A stretch of 64,000 bases of DNA from contig JAAXVR010000002.1 in NCBI GenBank assembly GCA_013335405.1, forward strand, positions 1-64,000, written 5' to 3'. A model generated the notes under the pieces. It had not been told where the DNA came from, made no database searches, and was given only the letters and a program-made list of their open reading frames with translations. How positions within the stretch are numbered: position 1 is the stretch's first letter; the number at the start of each line of letters is the position of its first letter. The position numbers and the translations under genes are program-made. Origin of the DNA: Chlorobiaceae bacterium (GTDB lineage: Bacteria; Bacteroidota; Chlorobiia; Chlorobiales; Chlorobiaceae). Below, in pieces: positions 7,566 through 16,847 of the stretch.

Positions 7566-8111
7566 ATGAATGCAGTAAATCCGGAAGCTATCGGCGTATT
7601 CGGCCTTGTCGTCACCGTATGGGTATTCGGCCTCGAACAGCTCGGGTTCGGGCTCGACCATGAAACCGATCACGCAAAACTGGGCAGGAACCTCGCTCAT
7701 GTCGCCCTCTGGTTCGGCGGGGTGGCCCAGCTGTTCACCGCAGTTTGCATGTACCTCTTCGATATCGGGCTGCCGCCCGAGATCAGGATTTACCTCGGCA
7801 CGATTTTCGCAACCTACGGACTGTTCTGGGTCGTGGTTGCCATGCATTTCTACAATCCCGGGGACAAAAAAATCTATGCCCACCTCTTTGTCGGGATCTT
7901 CTTCATGACCGCCCTGTTCGCCTACAAAGCCATCATGATGGATAAAATCTGGCCCCTGGGAACGGTCCTGCTGCTTATCAATCTTCTTACCATTCTGCTT
8001 CCTTTCGCATGGTACCGGCAGAATGCCTTCATCACGAAAATCTGCGGAGCCACCAACGTCGCTATCGGCATCTGCGCCTTGCCTATCCTTTTCAAGGCAC
8101 TGGGTATCTGA
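7566..8111 (+). CDS. GPR1/FUN34/YaaH-family transporter (acetate uptake-like)
   Basis: The 181-residue protein has about six transmembrane helices and the family's N-terminal signature in the form NPEAIGVFGLVVTVW (canonical NPAPLGL). Members such as YaaH/SatP carry acetate or succinate. In a green sulfur bacterium, acetate uptake for photoassimilation is a plausible role, but the substrate cannot be read from the sequence. A good ribosome site (AAAGGAG) precedes the start. It is monocistronic, with a hairpin directly downstream at 8122-8159. An AmiS/UreI-like channel is an alternative family. Confidence 0.55.
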   Translation: MNAVNPEAIGVFGLVVTVWVFGLEQLGFGLDHETDHAKLGRNLAHVALWFGGVAQLFTAVCMYLFDIGLPPEIRIYLGTIFATYGLFWVVVAMHFYNPGDKKIYAHLFVGIFFMTALFAYKAIMMDKIWPLGTVLLLINLLTILLPFAWYRQNAFITKICGATNVAIGICALPILFKALGI

Positions 8112-8121
8112 GTCTTGACCT

Positions 8122-8159
8122 GCCCGGAAAATCCACTGGAAATCAGGGATTTTCCGGGC
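8122..8159. terminator. Hairpin between convergent genes
   Basis: A perfect 13-bp stem (8122-8134 with 8147-8159, GCCCGGAAAATCC) encloses a 12-base loop. It sits between the stop of the YaaH-like gene (8111) and the convergent end of dsrW (8165). No T run follows on either strand, so it may act as a bidirectional terminator or as a transcript-stabilising hairpin. Confidence 0.5.
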
Positions 8160-8164
8160 CAGCG

Positions 8165-9580
8165 TTACATCCCCGATTCATCCGGTCCTGTCCTCCCGAA
8201 AATCCTCACGCATTCGAGCACCGTACGTTCATCAGCGCAGGAAAGGGTTGTCCTTCCGGGGATCTCCCTGTAGAGCGTATGGAAATTCCTCACGCACGAG
8301 GGTGACGAGAAATAGATTTCGTCGATGAAATCGAGATTGATTTCATCTTCGTTCTCCCTGAATCCGTAGGTATAGGCCGCGAGAGGTGCGCAACTGTTGC
8401 CCGCCGCCTCGACAGCCCTCATGAGGCTGACGTCCGGATAGTTCGAGCCGGGCAGCAGCACCGTTGTACCCGTGATCCCGTTTTCCCGAAGCTGCTTCGT
8501 AAGCAGGGCGTCCTCCTCCATTTCGATCGCGAGATCAGGCACGACACCATACCTGCGAAGCTCCGACAATGCGGCGTTACCCCAGGTGAGAATCTTCGAC
8601 CCGCCGAGGTGGCGGACATCCTTTCCCGACGAAAAGAGAGAGGAGAAAAAATGCCTGGCAGCAAGAACGCCGGAAAAGAGCACAACCGGATAATGCCCGA
8701 TGGTGGCGACACAATGCATGAACGTCTGCCTGTCGGCATCGTCCTCTCCGCTGCAGGGAAGATGCACCGTCACGCAGTCGAGAGGGTCGTAGCTGTTCTC
8801 ACCGCTTCCGATGATGAGAACCTTCTTCTTTTTCGAGAACCAGTTTTCCTCGATGAACTGGCAGATGTTTTCTCCGATGATGAGCAGGGCCGGAGAATAG
8901 ACCGTCTTTTCCCTCTCCCTCAGTTCCTGGATGGTCCCGGTGAATATTTTCTGGTTGTAACGCGTCGCATTCTGCACAATGGCGACTTTCGTCCGGAGGC
9001 TGCGGCCTTTTTTCAGAACGGCATCGAGCACGTCGTGCACCGAGGATGCAACCATGTAATACACGAGCGTATCGGCATCCGGCACCTGGATCTTGTTGAC
9101 CGGATGGCCTGTGCAGAAGGCCACCGACGAGGATACCTTGCGCATGGTGAGGGGGATTTCGCTGTATGCGCTCGCCCCGTGAGCGGCAGTGATGCCCGGG
9201 ACGATCTCGTAGCGGATGCCATGCTTCCGGAGCACTTCGATCTCCTCGCCGCCTCGCCCGAAAACGAACGGGTCGCCACCCTTGAGTCGCGCTACTTTTC
9301 TTCCCTGCAGCGCCTGGCGCAGGATCTCCTCGTTGATGGCGTCCTGCTCGAAATGGTGGCAATCCTTGCGTTTACCCGTATAGATTTTCAGTGCTGAATA
9401 ATGGCCGACAAGCTCGGCCGAGACAAGGTCGTCGTAGAGGATCACGTCGGCTTCGCGAAGGAGCCTGTCGGCTTTCATTGTCAGAAGTTCGGGATCTCCG
9501 GGTCCTGCCCCGATGATGGATACTCGGCCTTTCGGGTACGAATCGCGAGTTTCTTTGAGGAAAAGTTGGGATGCTGCCAT
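8165..9580 (-). CDS. dsrW: Uroporphyrinogen-III C-methyltransferase fused to a uroporphyrinogen-III synthase-like domain (DsrW)
   Basis: Residues 15-245 are a SUMT/CobA methyltransferase: [18 protein letters not shown] at the start, [16 protein letters not shown], then [19 protein letters not shown]. It methylates uroporphyrinogen III twice with SAM to give precorrin-2. Residues 255-471 have a HemD-like fold ([13 protein letters not shown] and [12 protein letters not shown] as the two Ser-rich strands). The gene lies last in the dsr gene series, after dsrV. This pair would supply siroheme for DsrAB and sulfite/nitrite reductase. The HemD part is divergent, so activity is less certain. Confidence 0.8.
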   Translation of the reverse strand: MAASQLFLKETRDSYPKGRVSIIGAGPGDPELLTMKADRLLREADVILYDDLVSAELVGHYSALKIYTGKRKDCHHFEQDAINEEILRQALQGRKVARLKGGDPFVFGRGGEEIEVLRKHGIRYEIVPGITAAHGASAYSEIPLTMRKVSSSVAFCTGHPVNKIQVPDADTLVYYMVASSVHDVLDAVLKKGRSLRTKVAIVQNATRYNQKIFTGTIQELREREKTVYSPALLIIGENICQFIEENWFSKKKKVLIIGSGENSYDPLDCVTVHLPCSGEDDADRQTFMHCVATIGHYPVVLFSGVLAARHFFSSLFSSGKDVRHLGGSKILTWGNAALSELRRYGVVPDLAIEMEEDALLTKQLRENGITGTTVLLPGSNYPDVSLMRAVEAAGNSCAPLAAYTYGFRENEDEINLDFIDEIYFSSPSCVRNFHTLYREIPGRTTLSCADERTVLECVRIFGRTGPDESGM

Positions 9581-9611
9581 GAACCGGGCAAGGAAAATTT
9601 TATTTTTTTGC

Positions 9612-10058
9612 TTACAGCCCGGCCTCGAGCAGGGCTTTTATCCTGTTCCGCCATTCGACGGATTTTTTTACGTTCTCGCCGTTTGATGAGACGGCTATGG
9701 TCATTTCGTCCTTCTTGATGACCGCGGGCGATATGAAATCCGAAAGCTCGCGGTTATCGACCACGTTGACCAGGATTCCGAGCCGGGCGGCATCGTTTTT
9801 TATACGACGGTTCACTTCATTGTCGTTGGTGCAGGCATAGACAAGAAAATATCCTTCGAGATCTGACGGTTCGTACTCTTTGATTATCTCCGTGTATCCC
9901 CTGCCCATCAGCTCCTCATGAATCCAGGGGGCGAGGATGGTGATGCCGCTCGTGTACCGGCCTACGGTCTGTATCTTGTGCATGGCGATCTTTCCGCCCC
10001 CGACAAAAAGGATTTTCCGGTTGTCGACCCTGATATTGAGCGGCAGAAAAACCTTCAT
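9612..10058 (-). CDS. dsrV: Precorrin-2 dehydrogenase / sirohydrochlorin ferrochelatase-type protein (DsrV)
   Basis: The 148-residue protein matches the NAD-binding N-terminal part of CysG/Met8p: [25 protein letters not shown] near the start (Rossmann GGGKIA) and later [15 protein letters not shown] and the [23 protein letters not shown] strand with sulfite-reductase cofactor family signature. It oxidizes precorrin-2 to sirohydrochlorin and may insert iron. The length is shorter than Met8p (about 210 residues) because the dimerisation helices are missing, as in other stand-alone versions. It lies between dsrP and dsrW on the same strand, but a terminator-like hairpin separates it from dsrP. 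Confidence 0.8.
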   Translation of the reverse strand: MKVFLPLNIRVDNRKILFVGGGKIAMHKIQTVGRYTSGITILAPWIHEELMGRGYTEIIKEYEPSDLEGYFLVYACTNDNEVNRRIKNDAARLGILVNVVDNRELSDFISPAVIKKDEMTIAVSSNGENVKKSVEWRNRIKALLEAGL

Positions 10059-10190
10059 GGTGTGATACCTCCGGAGAGAAACGATTGAAAAGGACGTAAT
10101 ATAAGAAACAGGGCCCGGCAGCTGTAAATTTCACTGCCTGTTTTTTTCATGGTTTTTCCCGCGGAAAACCTGCCGTGGGGAAAAAAAGGA

Positions 10191-10214
10191 AAAGTCCGCA
10201 TCTTGGCGGACTTT
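10191..10214 (-). terminator. Terminator after dsrP
   Basis: A 9-bp stem AAAGTCCGC (10191-10199) pairs with GCGGACTTT (10206-10214) around a six-base loop. On the minus strand it is followed by TCC and seven Ts (10187-10181). It would end or attenuate transcription after dsrP, leaving dsrV-dsrW downstream with partial read-through or their own promoter. Confidence 0.7.
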
Positions 10215-10245
10215 CCGATTCCTGGAGCAGTGATGTTCTTCCGGT

Positions 10246-11397
10246 TCACTCCTGCGATTTTACCGATACAGCAACTTTGAGCAGGAGGGTCAGCACCAGG
10301 AGGCCGATCGCCCAGATACCGAGTGTCACGCCGACTTCGGTAAGCGTAGGCTGGTAATCCACGATCTCCTCGAGCGGCGAAGGAACGAATCCGCCCAGAA
10401 TCAGTCCGGCCCCCTTGTCTATCCAGATGGAGACCACGAGTCCCGAGCAGGCTGCGGCGAGCCACTTCGGCGAACGTTTCATACCGGGCAGGAGCAGCAC
10501 GACGAGCGAACCGAGACCGAGCAGGAGCGAGAACCACATGAAAGGAACGAGGCTGTAGTGACCCTCGAGGCCGAAAAAGAGGTACTGGAGGCTGTGCATG
10601 TGCGATGGCACGTTGCTGTAGAAGGCGGTGAAAAATTCCGTGCCGAGCAGGAAGAAATTCACGATGCCGGCATAGGTGACGATAACCGCAAGCTTTTCGC
10701 GAGCGTCACTGCCCGTATCGAACCCGGTGGTTCTTTTTATGACCAGGGTGACGAGGATCAGGAGGGAGGTACCGGCGGCGAAAGCCGATGCGAGAAAGCG
10801 AGGTGCAAGCACGGCGGTCAGCCAGAGGTGCCTTCCGGGCAGGCCTGCATAGAGAAAAGCCGTGACGGTGTGGATACTGACCGCCCAGGGTATCGAGAGA
10901 TAAATGATCGGTTTGACCCATGAGGGCGGAGGTACACCCCTGCGCTCTGCACCAAGCACGGTCCAGCCGCTCACAAGGTTGATCATGAAGTAGCCGTTGA
11001 GCACCATGACATCCCAGAAAACCATCGCGTGGGGGCTGGGATAGAGCAGCACGTTCAGCACCCGGTCGGGTCGGCCCATGTCGGCAAGGATGAAAAGCAG
11101 GCACATGAGGGTAGCAGAAACCGCCATGAACTCGCCGATGATGACGGTCTTCGAAAATTCCTTACGGTTGTGGAGGTAATAGGGCAGCACCACCATGACC
11201 GCGGAGGCCGCAACGCCGACAAGGAAGGTGAACTGTGCGATATAGAGCCCCCAGCTCACGTCCCTCCCCATGCCTGTGACGGTGAGACCGAACCACCGCT
11301 GGCTGTTGTATGAAACAATACCTGCTGTTATCACTGCGAGCAGGGATGCTATCCATAGCCAGTAATTGCGGTTTCCTTTCAGAGCTTTCTCAATCAT
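10246..11397 (-). CDS. dsrP: DsrP, NrfD/PsrC-family membrane subunit of DsrMKJOP
   Basis: The 383-residue protein has about ten hydrophobic helices and is of the NrfD/HybB type that exchanges electrons with the quinone pool. The first helix starts near residue 13 ([16 protein letters not shown]). It lies nine bases after dsrO and completes the five-gene set dsrM-K-J-O-P. In the complex, DsrO and DsrP form the periplasmic-iron-sulfur plus quinone module, parallel to DsrM and DsrK. A terminator-like hairpin follows at 10191-10214. Confidence 0.93.
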   Translation of the reverse strand: MIEKALKGNRNYWLWIASLLAVITAGIVSYNSQRWFGLTVTGMGRDVSWGLYIAQFTFLVGVAASAVMVVLPYYLHNRKEFSKTVIIGEFMAVSATLMCLLFILADMGRPDRVLNVLLYPSPHAMVFWDVMVLNGYFMINLVSGWTVLGAERRGVPPPSWVKPIIYLSIPWAVSIHTVTAFLYAGLPGRHLWLTAVLAPRFLASAFAAGTSLLILVTLVIKRTTGFDTGSDAREKLAVIVTYAGIVNFFLLGTEFFTAFYSNVPSHMHSLQYLFFGLEGHYSLVPFMWFSLLLGLGSLVVLLLPGMKRSPKWLAAACSGLVVSIWIDKGAGLILGGFVPSPLEEIVDYQPTLTEVGVTLGIWAIGLLVLTLLLKVAVSVKSQE

Positions 11398-11406
11398 GGG
11401 AAATCG

Positions 11407-12183
11407 TTAGATGATGTAAAAAACCGAAGGCTTCGTCCCGAGCTCGGGCTTCCGCTGCATCGTGCTGTTGGATTCGAGGAGCGCCCGGACATCGGAATTC
11501 GGGTCGTTCAGGTCACCGAAGACAAGTGCTTTTTCCGGACACGATTCGACGCATGCCGGCAACATCCCCTTCGTGAGGCGGTCCGAACAGAAATTGCATT
11601 TTTCAACCACGCCCTGCTCCCTTGTGGGGTAATCGACCGAAGCCTCTTTTATCCCTTCGCGCGGGTCACGCCAGTTGAAACTTCTCGAGCCGTATGGACA
11701 GGCGGCCATGCAGAAACGGCAGCCGATACAGCGGTGATAATCCATCGAGACAATGCCGTCCCAGCGCTTGAACGTGGCCTCGGTCGGGCACGCCCTCGTG
11801 CATGGCGCCTCCGCGCAATGGTTGCAGAGCGCGAGATAAGAGCGCTGCAGCACCTCGCTTGAACGGAACTGGCTTGTGGAGGTCGGAAAAACGTTGCCGT
11901 ATCCGCTTTTCCATATCCATTTCACTTCGTCTTTGCGGTTCCCGAAATCCGGGACATTATGAACATGATGACATCGGGCGACGCACTCGTTGCACTCCCC
12001 GAGACATTTACGGGTATCGATGACCATTCCCCATCGGATTTTTCCGGGCACGGGCTTTTCGTCCCATGCAGGAAGTATCGTCTCCTCGAGTGAAAATGCA
12101 GGCAGAAAGCCCGACGTTGCACAGATACCTGCCAGCACACCCAGTCCGGCCTTCCTGATAAAATCTCTACGTTCTTTATTCAT
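11407..12183 (-). CDS. dsrO: DsrO, periplasmic iron-sulfur subunit of DsrMKJOP
   Basis: The start at 12183 overlaps the dsrJ stop by one base (TGATGA) and places a Tat signal at the N-terminus ([15 protein letters not shown]), so the protein is exported folded. A longer frame opens upstream to 12222, but it would bury the Tat motif. The 258-residue protein carries several 4Fe-4S clusters of the NrfC/HybA type: [42 protein letters not shown] and CNFCSDRL. It would pass electrons between the DsrJ cytochrome and the DsrP membrane subunit. Confidence 0.92.
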   Translation of the reverse strand: MNKERRDFIRKAGLGVLAGICATSGFLPAFSLEETILPAWDEKPVPGKIRWGMVIDTRKCLGECNECVARCHHVHNVPDFGNRKDEVKWIWKSGYGNVFPTSTSQFRSSEVLQRSYLALCNHCAEAPCTRACPTEATFKRWDGIVSMDYHRCIGCRFCMAACPYGSRSFNWRDPREGIKEASVDYPTREQGVVEKCNFCSDRLTKGMLPACVESCPEKALVFGDLNDPNSDVRALLESNSTMQRKPELGTKPSVFYII

Positions 12184-12566
12184 CACGGTGTCTCCATGGG
12201 CGACAGATGACAATTCCAGCACTTCGGTTTGACATTGGCATACATGTGGCAGTTGAAGCAGAAAAGCTTGTTTGAATGGCAGCCGAGGCAGGTGTTCAGG
12301 CTTTTCTGGAACCTGCTGCCGTTATGCGCGGTATAGACCCGGTTGCCTTCCCTGACCGATGAATGGCGCCATTCGTTGAGCACTTTCATATGGTTTGAGC
12401 GCATGTATTCGGTCTGGGCGATGCATTTCGTGCTGTCTACGGCGACAGGAGGCGGAGGGGCTCCGGGTGTTTCGACGGCATTGCCGGACTGAAGCAGAAA
12501 GCCGATGACCGCGAAAACGAGCAACGCCGGAATGGCAATGAACAGTATGTTTCTTTTAATTCTCAT
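12183..12566 (-). CDS. dsrJ: DsrJ, triheme cytochrome c of DsrMKJOP
   Basis: The 127-residue protein has one N-terminal membrane anchor/signal ([19 protein letters not shown]) and three CxxCH heme sites: CLGCH, CFNCH and CWNCH, all within the last 45 residues. This is the DsrJ signature. In the family one heme has an unusual Cys/His ligation; a candidate Cys lies near residue 47 ([10 protein letters not shown]). The gene overlaps dsrK by 11 bases and dsrO by one. The protein faces the periplasm and is thought to take electrons from, or oxidize, a periplasmic sulfur species. Confidence 0.93.
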   Translation of the reverse strand: MRIKRNILFIAIPALLVFAVIGFLLQSGNAVETPGAPPPPVAVDSTKCIAQTEYMRSNHMKVLNEWRHSSVREGNRVYTAHNGSRFQKSLNTCLGCHSNKLFCFNCHMYANVKPKCWNCHLSPMETP

Positions 12567-14205
12567 CGTCCTCCCCGTCTTCGAAGCCTGCCATCGGATT
12601 CTCCCTCAGGTCTTCAGTTCTCTTTTTTTCTCCCTCCATGACCAGCGCGTTGCCTACAAGCTCATGCAGTCCGTAAACCGTAACGCCGGGATTCCAGTAC
12701 CTCATGAGCGGCGTAAGGCTGGCGCGGTCGATTGCGCAGATGGTCACCAGCGAGTCGACCTTGTGCTTCTCGCGTACGCTGCGGACCGCATGAGCCCTCG
12801 GGAAACCACCCCTCATGCGGATGTCCATATACTCTTCCGCATTCAGGCCACTGCCGGAACCGCAGCAGAAGGTCTGCTCCCTGATGGTGTTCTCCGGCAT
12901 CTCGTGGAAACTGTTGCAGACATTGCGAAGAATAGAGCGAGGCTCCTCGAACATACCCATGCCCCTGGCGACATTGCATGAATCGTGGAACGTCGTCTTC
13001 AGATGGTCGTTGCGTTTCGGATCGAGTTTCAGTTTTCCGTTATGGATCAGGTCTGCGGTGAATTCGGCGATATGCACCATCTTCGTTGCCGCTGCATTCC
13101 GGAATTTCGTTCCGGTAACCGGCGAAACCGGCAGTTCGAGAAAATCTGCAGGGCCGTTCATGGTGTTCATGTACTGGTGAACAACGCGCCACATGTGTCC
13201 GCATTCGCCACCGAGTAGCCACTTCACGCCGAGGCGTTTCGCCTCGTGATACATTTTTGCGTTCAGCTTCTTCATCATGTCGTTCGAGGTGAAGAAGCCG
13301 AAATTGCCTCCTTCCGAGGCATAGGTGCTGATGGTGTAATCCAGTCCGATATGGTGGAAAAGCAGCAGGTATCCCATCATGGTGTAGACCCCGGGATCGC
13401 CGAAGACGTCTCCTGAAGGCGTGATGAAAAGCACCTCGGCTCCTTTCCGGTTGAAGGTCGGTTCGACCGTGATGCCGGTGAGTTCTTCGATGTCGTCCAC
13501 AAGGGAAACGATGTTCTGCACGAACGTGTGCGGTTCGATGCCGAGATGGTTTCCCGTGCGATTGCAGTTCGCGACAGGTGCGAGGATCCAGTTATTGTTC
13601 ACGCCAATGAGGTTCAGAAGCTCTCTGGCAAGAATCGTGATCTCCGCAGTGTCGATGCCGAACGGGCAGAAAACGGAACAGCGGCGGCACTCCGTGCACT
13701 GGTTGAAGTACATGTGCCACTCTTTGATGACCTGGGCGGTGAGTTTGCGCGAACCGGAAAAGCCCTTGAGGATTTTCTCGACGAGAGGGAAGTCGTTGCG
13801 GTAGACCGAACGGAGCAGTTCAGCCCTCAGAACCGGCATGTTTTTCGGGTCGCCGGTACCGAGAAAAAAGTGGCATTTGTCGGCACAGGCGCCGCAGCGG
13901 ACGCAGGTGTCGAGGAAAAGTTTCAGCGAACGATATTTCTTCAGTCGGCTTTTCAGGCCGTCACTGATGGTTTTCTGCCACCCTTCGGGCAACTGCCAGT
14001 CCTCGTCGGTGGCGGCCCACTTGCGGGGGTTCGGGAAACCAAGCTCTTCGATGACCTCTGGTTTGCCGGGAAAGCACCAGTTCCCTTCGCGGAACTCGAC
14101 AGGCAGATCCCACCACTCTTTCTGCGAATGGTTCCCTTTGAGGATGCTCGGCTTTTCATCGAGCTCTTTTTTGAGCTCGGGAAGGTTCGGGACGTATTTG
14201 GCCAT
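12556..14205 (-). CDS. dsrK: DsrK, HdrD-like iron-sulfur subunit of DsrMKJOP
   Basis: The 549-residue protein is a cytoplasmic heterodisulfide reductase-type subunit. Two 4Fe-4S motifs lie at about residues 100-115 and 165-180 (CVRCGACADKC and CTECRRCSVFCP). The CCG-domain cysteines follow (HDSCNVARG near 405, TFCCGSGSGLN near 460), which bind the non-cubane catalytic cluster. The likely substrate is the DsrC trisulfide or disulfide. It starts two bases after dsrM and overlaps dsrJ. No signal peptide is present, as expected. Confidence 0.94.
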   Translation of the reverse strand: MAKYVPNLPELKKELDEKPSILKGNHSQKEWWDLPVEFREGNWCFPGKPEVIEELGFPNPRKWAATDEDWQLPEGWQKTISDGLKSRLKKYRSLKLFLDTCVRCGACADKCHFFLGTGDPKNMPVLRAELLRSVYRNDFPLVEKILKGFSGSRKLTAQVIKEWHMYFNQCTECRRCSVFCPFGIDTAEITILARELLNLIGVNNNWILAPVANCNRTGNHLGIEPHTFVQNIVSLVDDIEELTGITVEPTFNRKGAEVLFITPSGDVFGDPGVYTMMGYLLLFHHIGLDYTISTYASEGGNFGFFTSNDMMKKLNAKMYHEAKRLGVKWLLGGECGHMWRVVHQYMNTMNGPADFLELPVSPVTGTKFRNAAATKMVHIAEFTADLIHNGKLKLDPKRNDHLKTTFHDSCNVARGMGMFEEPRSILRNVCNSFHEMPENTIREQTFCCGSGSGLNAEEYMDIRMRGGFPRAHAVRSVREKHKVDSLVTICAIDRASLTPLMRYWNPGVTVYGLHELVGNALVMEGEKKRTEDLRENPMAGFEDGEDDEN

Positions 14206-14207
14206 AG

Positions 14208-15203
14208 TTATTGCTTTTCGACCGGCAGACCGGCTTTTTTCATCTTCTCGCGGAATTCATCCTCGTATTCGCTGTAGGTCCTGAACCTGATGTCGGAATT
14301 CCAGGGGTTGACATGCCTCTTCTCGCGGCTGTTGTTGCAGAGATTGCGGGTCGGGCTCAGGAAAATGGCGCCCATGTGCATCAGCTTGCTCAGGGGGAAG
14401 TAGACAAGAAGCACCGATATGAGAAAAAGGTGGACGTAGAAAAGCGTACCGATCTGACCGGGAGGATCGAAGCCGAAATGCATGAGTTGCAGCATATGGT
14501 CCTTGACCGGCATGATGTTCAGCCTCACGACGTATCGCATCAGGATGCCTGCGAGCACGATGCCACCGATGAGAAAGAGGGGAAAATAGTCGGTCGGCAG
14601 GGAGATCATGCGCACCTTTGCATCGAAAAACCTCCGGGCTGTGAGGAAAGTGATCGCACCGAGCGCCAGCGCATCGGAAATATAGAACGCGGGAAGGGTG
14701 ACGTCGAAAAAGCTGTCGGCGTGATCGAGAAAGTCGGCGAAACCAGGAACCATGACAAAAAAGAACCGGGTGTGGCGAAGCACGATCACGAGAAGCGACC
14801 AATGGAACGCGAGACCGCCGAGCCACAGCCACTTGTCGGAGGCATAGGCGAGAGAGGCGTCCTTGTGCAGTTCGGCACGGGTATTGCGGAAAAGCGAACG
14901 GAAAAGAAGTACTTCGGAAAGTACCCTTGCCACAGCCTCCCATGCATGATAGGGACTTTCGAAGCGGTTCCGCTTTATCCAGTCGAGCGATTTCTCCTGA
15001 CCTGCAGTTGTCGGGATGCGGAAGGGCACTGGCCTGATGAGCCAGTCGGCGATACGGTAAAGGAACCCTGCGATGAACAGTGCCGTTGCGGTATAGGGAA
15101 TTACGACGCCGAAAAGGTAATCGAGCTTCAGAAACTCCACGCCCACATAGGGAATGATGGCCAGAACGGCCACCATCACAACGGGCATCAGAATTTTTTT
15201 CAT
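14208..15203 (-). CDS. dsrM: DsrM, NarI-like cytochrome b subunit of DsrMKJOP
   Basis: The 331-residue protein has about six hydrophobic helices and resembles the gamma subunit of nitrate reductase (NarI), with several His residues in helices (for example FHWSLLVIVLRHTRFFF near residue 132) that would hold two b hemes. It exchanges electrons with the quinone pool and with DsrK. The start overlaps the upstream dsrT by four bases. Confidence 0.92.
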   Translation of the reverse strand: MKKILMPVVMVAVLAIIPYVGVEFLKLDYLFGVVIPYTATALFIAGFLYRIADWLIRPVPFRIPTTAGQEKSLDWIKRNRFESPYHAWEAVARVLSEVLLFRSLFRNTRAELHKDASLAYASDKWLWLGGLAFHWSLLVIVLRHTRFFFVMVPGFADFLDHADSFFDVTLPAFYISDALALGAITFLTARRFFDAKVRMISLPTDYFPLFLIGGIVLAGILMRYVVRLNIMPVKDHMLQLMHFGFDPPGQIGTLFYVHLFLISVLLVYFPLSKLMHMGAIFLSPTRNLCNNSREKRHVNPWNSDIRFRTYSEYEDEFREKMKKAGLPVEKQ

Positions 15204-15670
15204 ACTCCAGCCCTCCTGAGCGCCATGTGCATACGGTTGCGACTTTCCTCGACTTTGAGCTTGTAAAGCTCTTCGCGGTGCGTCATGAATCGGTCGAATG
15301 CCATAAGGATGATTTCGTCTGTTCTTGATTGGAAACGCTCGACCAGCGAGACTTCAGGGGCAGTGTGACCCGCGGCATCCCTGAGGGTTTCGGGAACGAT
15401 TGTTTTGAGGCAGGTAAACAGCCGCATCGATGTGGATGGCCGGAAAGGCTGGACGGCGAGCATGCGGCAGATGGCATCCAGCGGCTCAGAAAGCTTTTCA
15501 TCGCCGGACGCCATCGCATCGAGCAGGGCGCCCATGCTTTCGCCGAGGACTTCGGCTATGAGCGGCGAGGGTGAGTGTGCTTCGGAAAAAAGAGAAAGCC
15601 CCGCATGCTTCCACCGCCGCAGAATTTCGTTCCTGTTTTCCTGAATCGCCTTATCCCGGGCTTCCGTCAT
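15200..15670 (-). CDS. dsrT: DsrT, RsbRD-N-like conserved protein of the dsr operon
   Basis: The 156-residue soluble helical protein resembles the N-terminal domain of RsbR-type sensors (RsbRD_N). It has conserved Arg/Trp in NEILRRWKHAG near residue 20 and a C-terminal amphipathic helix. It sits just before dsrM with a four-base overlap, the place dsrT holds in green sulfur bacteria and in sulfate reducers. The molecular role is unknown. In this group dsrT has been linked to function of the DsrMKJOP complex. Confidence 0.8.
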   Translation of the reverse strand: MTEARDKAIQENRNEILRRWKHAGLSLFSEAHSPSPLIAEVLGESMGALLDAMASGDEKLSEPLDAICRMLAVQPFRPSTSMRLFTCLKTIVPETLRDAAGHTAPEVSLVERFQSRTDEIILMAFDRFMTHREELYKLKVEESRNRMHMALRRAGV

Positions 15671-15702
15671 GGAGCTTCCTTACGGTTTGTTTGCTGCAGC
15701 GT

Positions 15703-15996
15703 TCAGAGCCAGTTGTTGACCTTGTGCTTTTCGACAAGATCGACAAATCCTTCGTAATCGACGGTTTCCACTCCTTCGAGAATCGCCATGATCCCTCTGG
15801 CGCTCAGATCCGGCTGCAGTGCGAAAATCGGGTTGGTCCTGTGGACGCTTTCAATAAGCATGGCGAACCGGTTATGCGCCTGGACAGCGTAGACCCCGTT
15901 TTCGATGAAGAGGAGAGGATCACCCGGCTGCAGGAACCTGATGCAGGTTTCGAGGATATTGCTTTCAAACGGCGACTTGTTGATAGTATGAAGCAT
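15703..15996 (-). CDS. dsrH: DsrH, sulfur-relay protein (TusB-like)
   Basis: The 97-residue protein belongs to the DsrH/TusB family. It starts MLHTINKSPFESN, the typical MLH-T-x-N-K-S opening, with a Cys near residue 18. Together with DsrE and DsrF it forms a heterohexamer that takes persulfide sulfur from TusA/DsrE2 and passes it to DsrC. It is third in the dsrE-F-H series, followed 32 bases later by dsrT. Confidence 0.93.
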   Translation of the reverse strand: MLHTINKSPFESNILETCIRFLQPGDPLLFIENGVYAVQAHNRFAMLIESVHRTNPIFALQPDLSARGIMAILEGVETVDYEGFVDLVEKHKVNNWL

Positions 15997-16060
15997 TGTT
16001 GGTTCGTTGCGTTACAATTTTCAATCCCCACCCATGGTTAACGGGAGGCATGGCCGGAAC

Positions 16061-16423
16061 TCAATGGTGAATGACGACATCCTGCTCTTTCATCAGCCTG
16101 CCCAGCTCTGCTGATTCGAGCACTTCAGCACCGACGACGAGGTCGTCGAGCGTCAGGCCTCTCTCTTCGAGCGATATGCGGTCGACATAGAGCTTTTCGA
16201 CGTCATAATCACCAAGTGCGGCAAAGGTCTTGGCGTAGCCCTTGATGCCGATATCTGAGGTATCCTGTTCTTTTTTGAGGGCATAGACTCCATCACCTAT
16301 GAAAACGACCGTGAGGTCCTGTTCGTAGGCGGCCATGATCAGGATCATTTCGAGACCCTCATAGGTATATACCGTGCCATGAGGCGCATGGCGCATCACG
16401 TGCAGAATTTTCTTCACATCCAT
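16061..16423 (-). CDS. dsrF: DsrF, sulfur-relay protein (TusC-like)
   Basis: The 120-residue protein has the DsrE/F fold with the N-terminal KKILHVMRHAPHGTVYTYEGLEMILIMAA and the central VVFIGDGVYAL strand. It is the TusC-type subunit of the DsrEFH hexamer, which lacks the active cysteine of DsrE. It follows dsrE after 20 bases and precedes dsrH. Confidence 0.93.
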   Translation of the reverse strand: MDVKKILHVMRHAPHGTVYTYEGLEMILIMAAYEQDLTVVFIGDGVYALKKEQDTSDIGIKGYAKTFAALGDYDVEKLYVDRISLEERGLTLDDLVVGAEVLESAELGRLMKEQDVVIHH

Positions 16424-16443
16424 GTTATTCTGTTCCCTGTGTT

Positions 16444-16803
16444 TCAGTCCCCGAAAGTTACCGTCCTGTCATTGCGGATCGCGATATCTGTCAGTGTTCC
16501 CAGGCCGGTGATGGCACTGCCTGTGATCATGATATCCTCGTTGATGCCCCGGCGCTTGGAAGCGGCTATGCATGCGAGAATTTCAACGCCATGATCGCGA
16601 TTGAGCTCCGACCATCGCTCGGCGATATGGCGGTCATCCTGGGGCGGGTCCATCAGCTTCGTTGCATTGATGACCCCGTCATTGTAGAGAAAAACAGCAT
16701 CGACCGTATGCCCTTTCCTGATGGCTGCCTCGGCGAACTTGTAGGCCGTATCGGACGCCTGGTGGTTGTACGGGCCCTGTTTGAGTAGTATTCCTATCTT
16801 CAC
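16444..16803 (-). CDS. dsrE: DsrE, catalytic sulfur-relay protein (TusD-like)
   Basis: The 119-residue protein begins MKIGILLKQGPYNHQASDTAYKF and carries the conserved cysteine in EILACIAASKRRG near residue 78, the persulfide-carrying residue of DsrE/TusD. DsrEFH passes sulfur to DsrC. The gene comes after a small unknown gene (16848-17216) that separates it from dsrL. Confidence 0.94.
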   Translation of the reverse strand: MKIGILLKQGPYNHQASDTAYKFAEAAIRKGHTVDAVFLYNDGVINATKLMDPPQDDRHIAERWSELNRDHGVEILACIAASKRRGINEDIMITGSAITGLGTLTDIAIRNDRTVTFGD

Positions 16804-16847
16804 GTGCGAGAAATCGTTTGATGATTACGGAAAACGCTGCCCTGCGC

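Noticed and set aside
14211-15266. 351-codon plus-strand frame opposite dsrM
   Set aside because: It is a shadow of the dsrM coding strand in G+C-rich DNA; dsrM has clear membrane and heme features.
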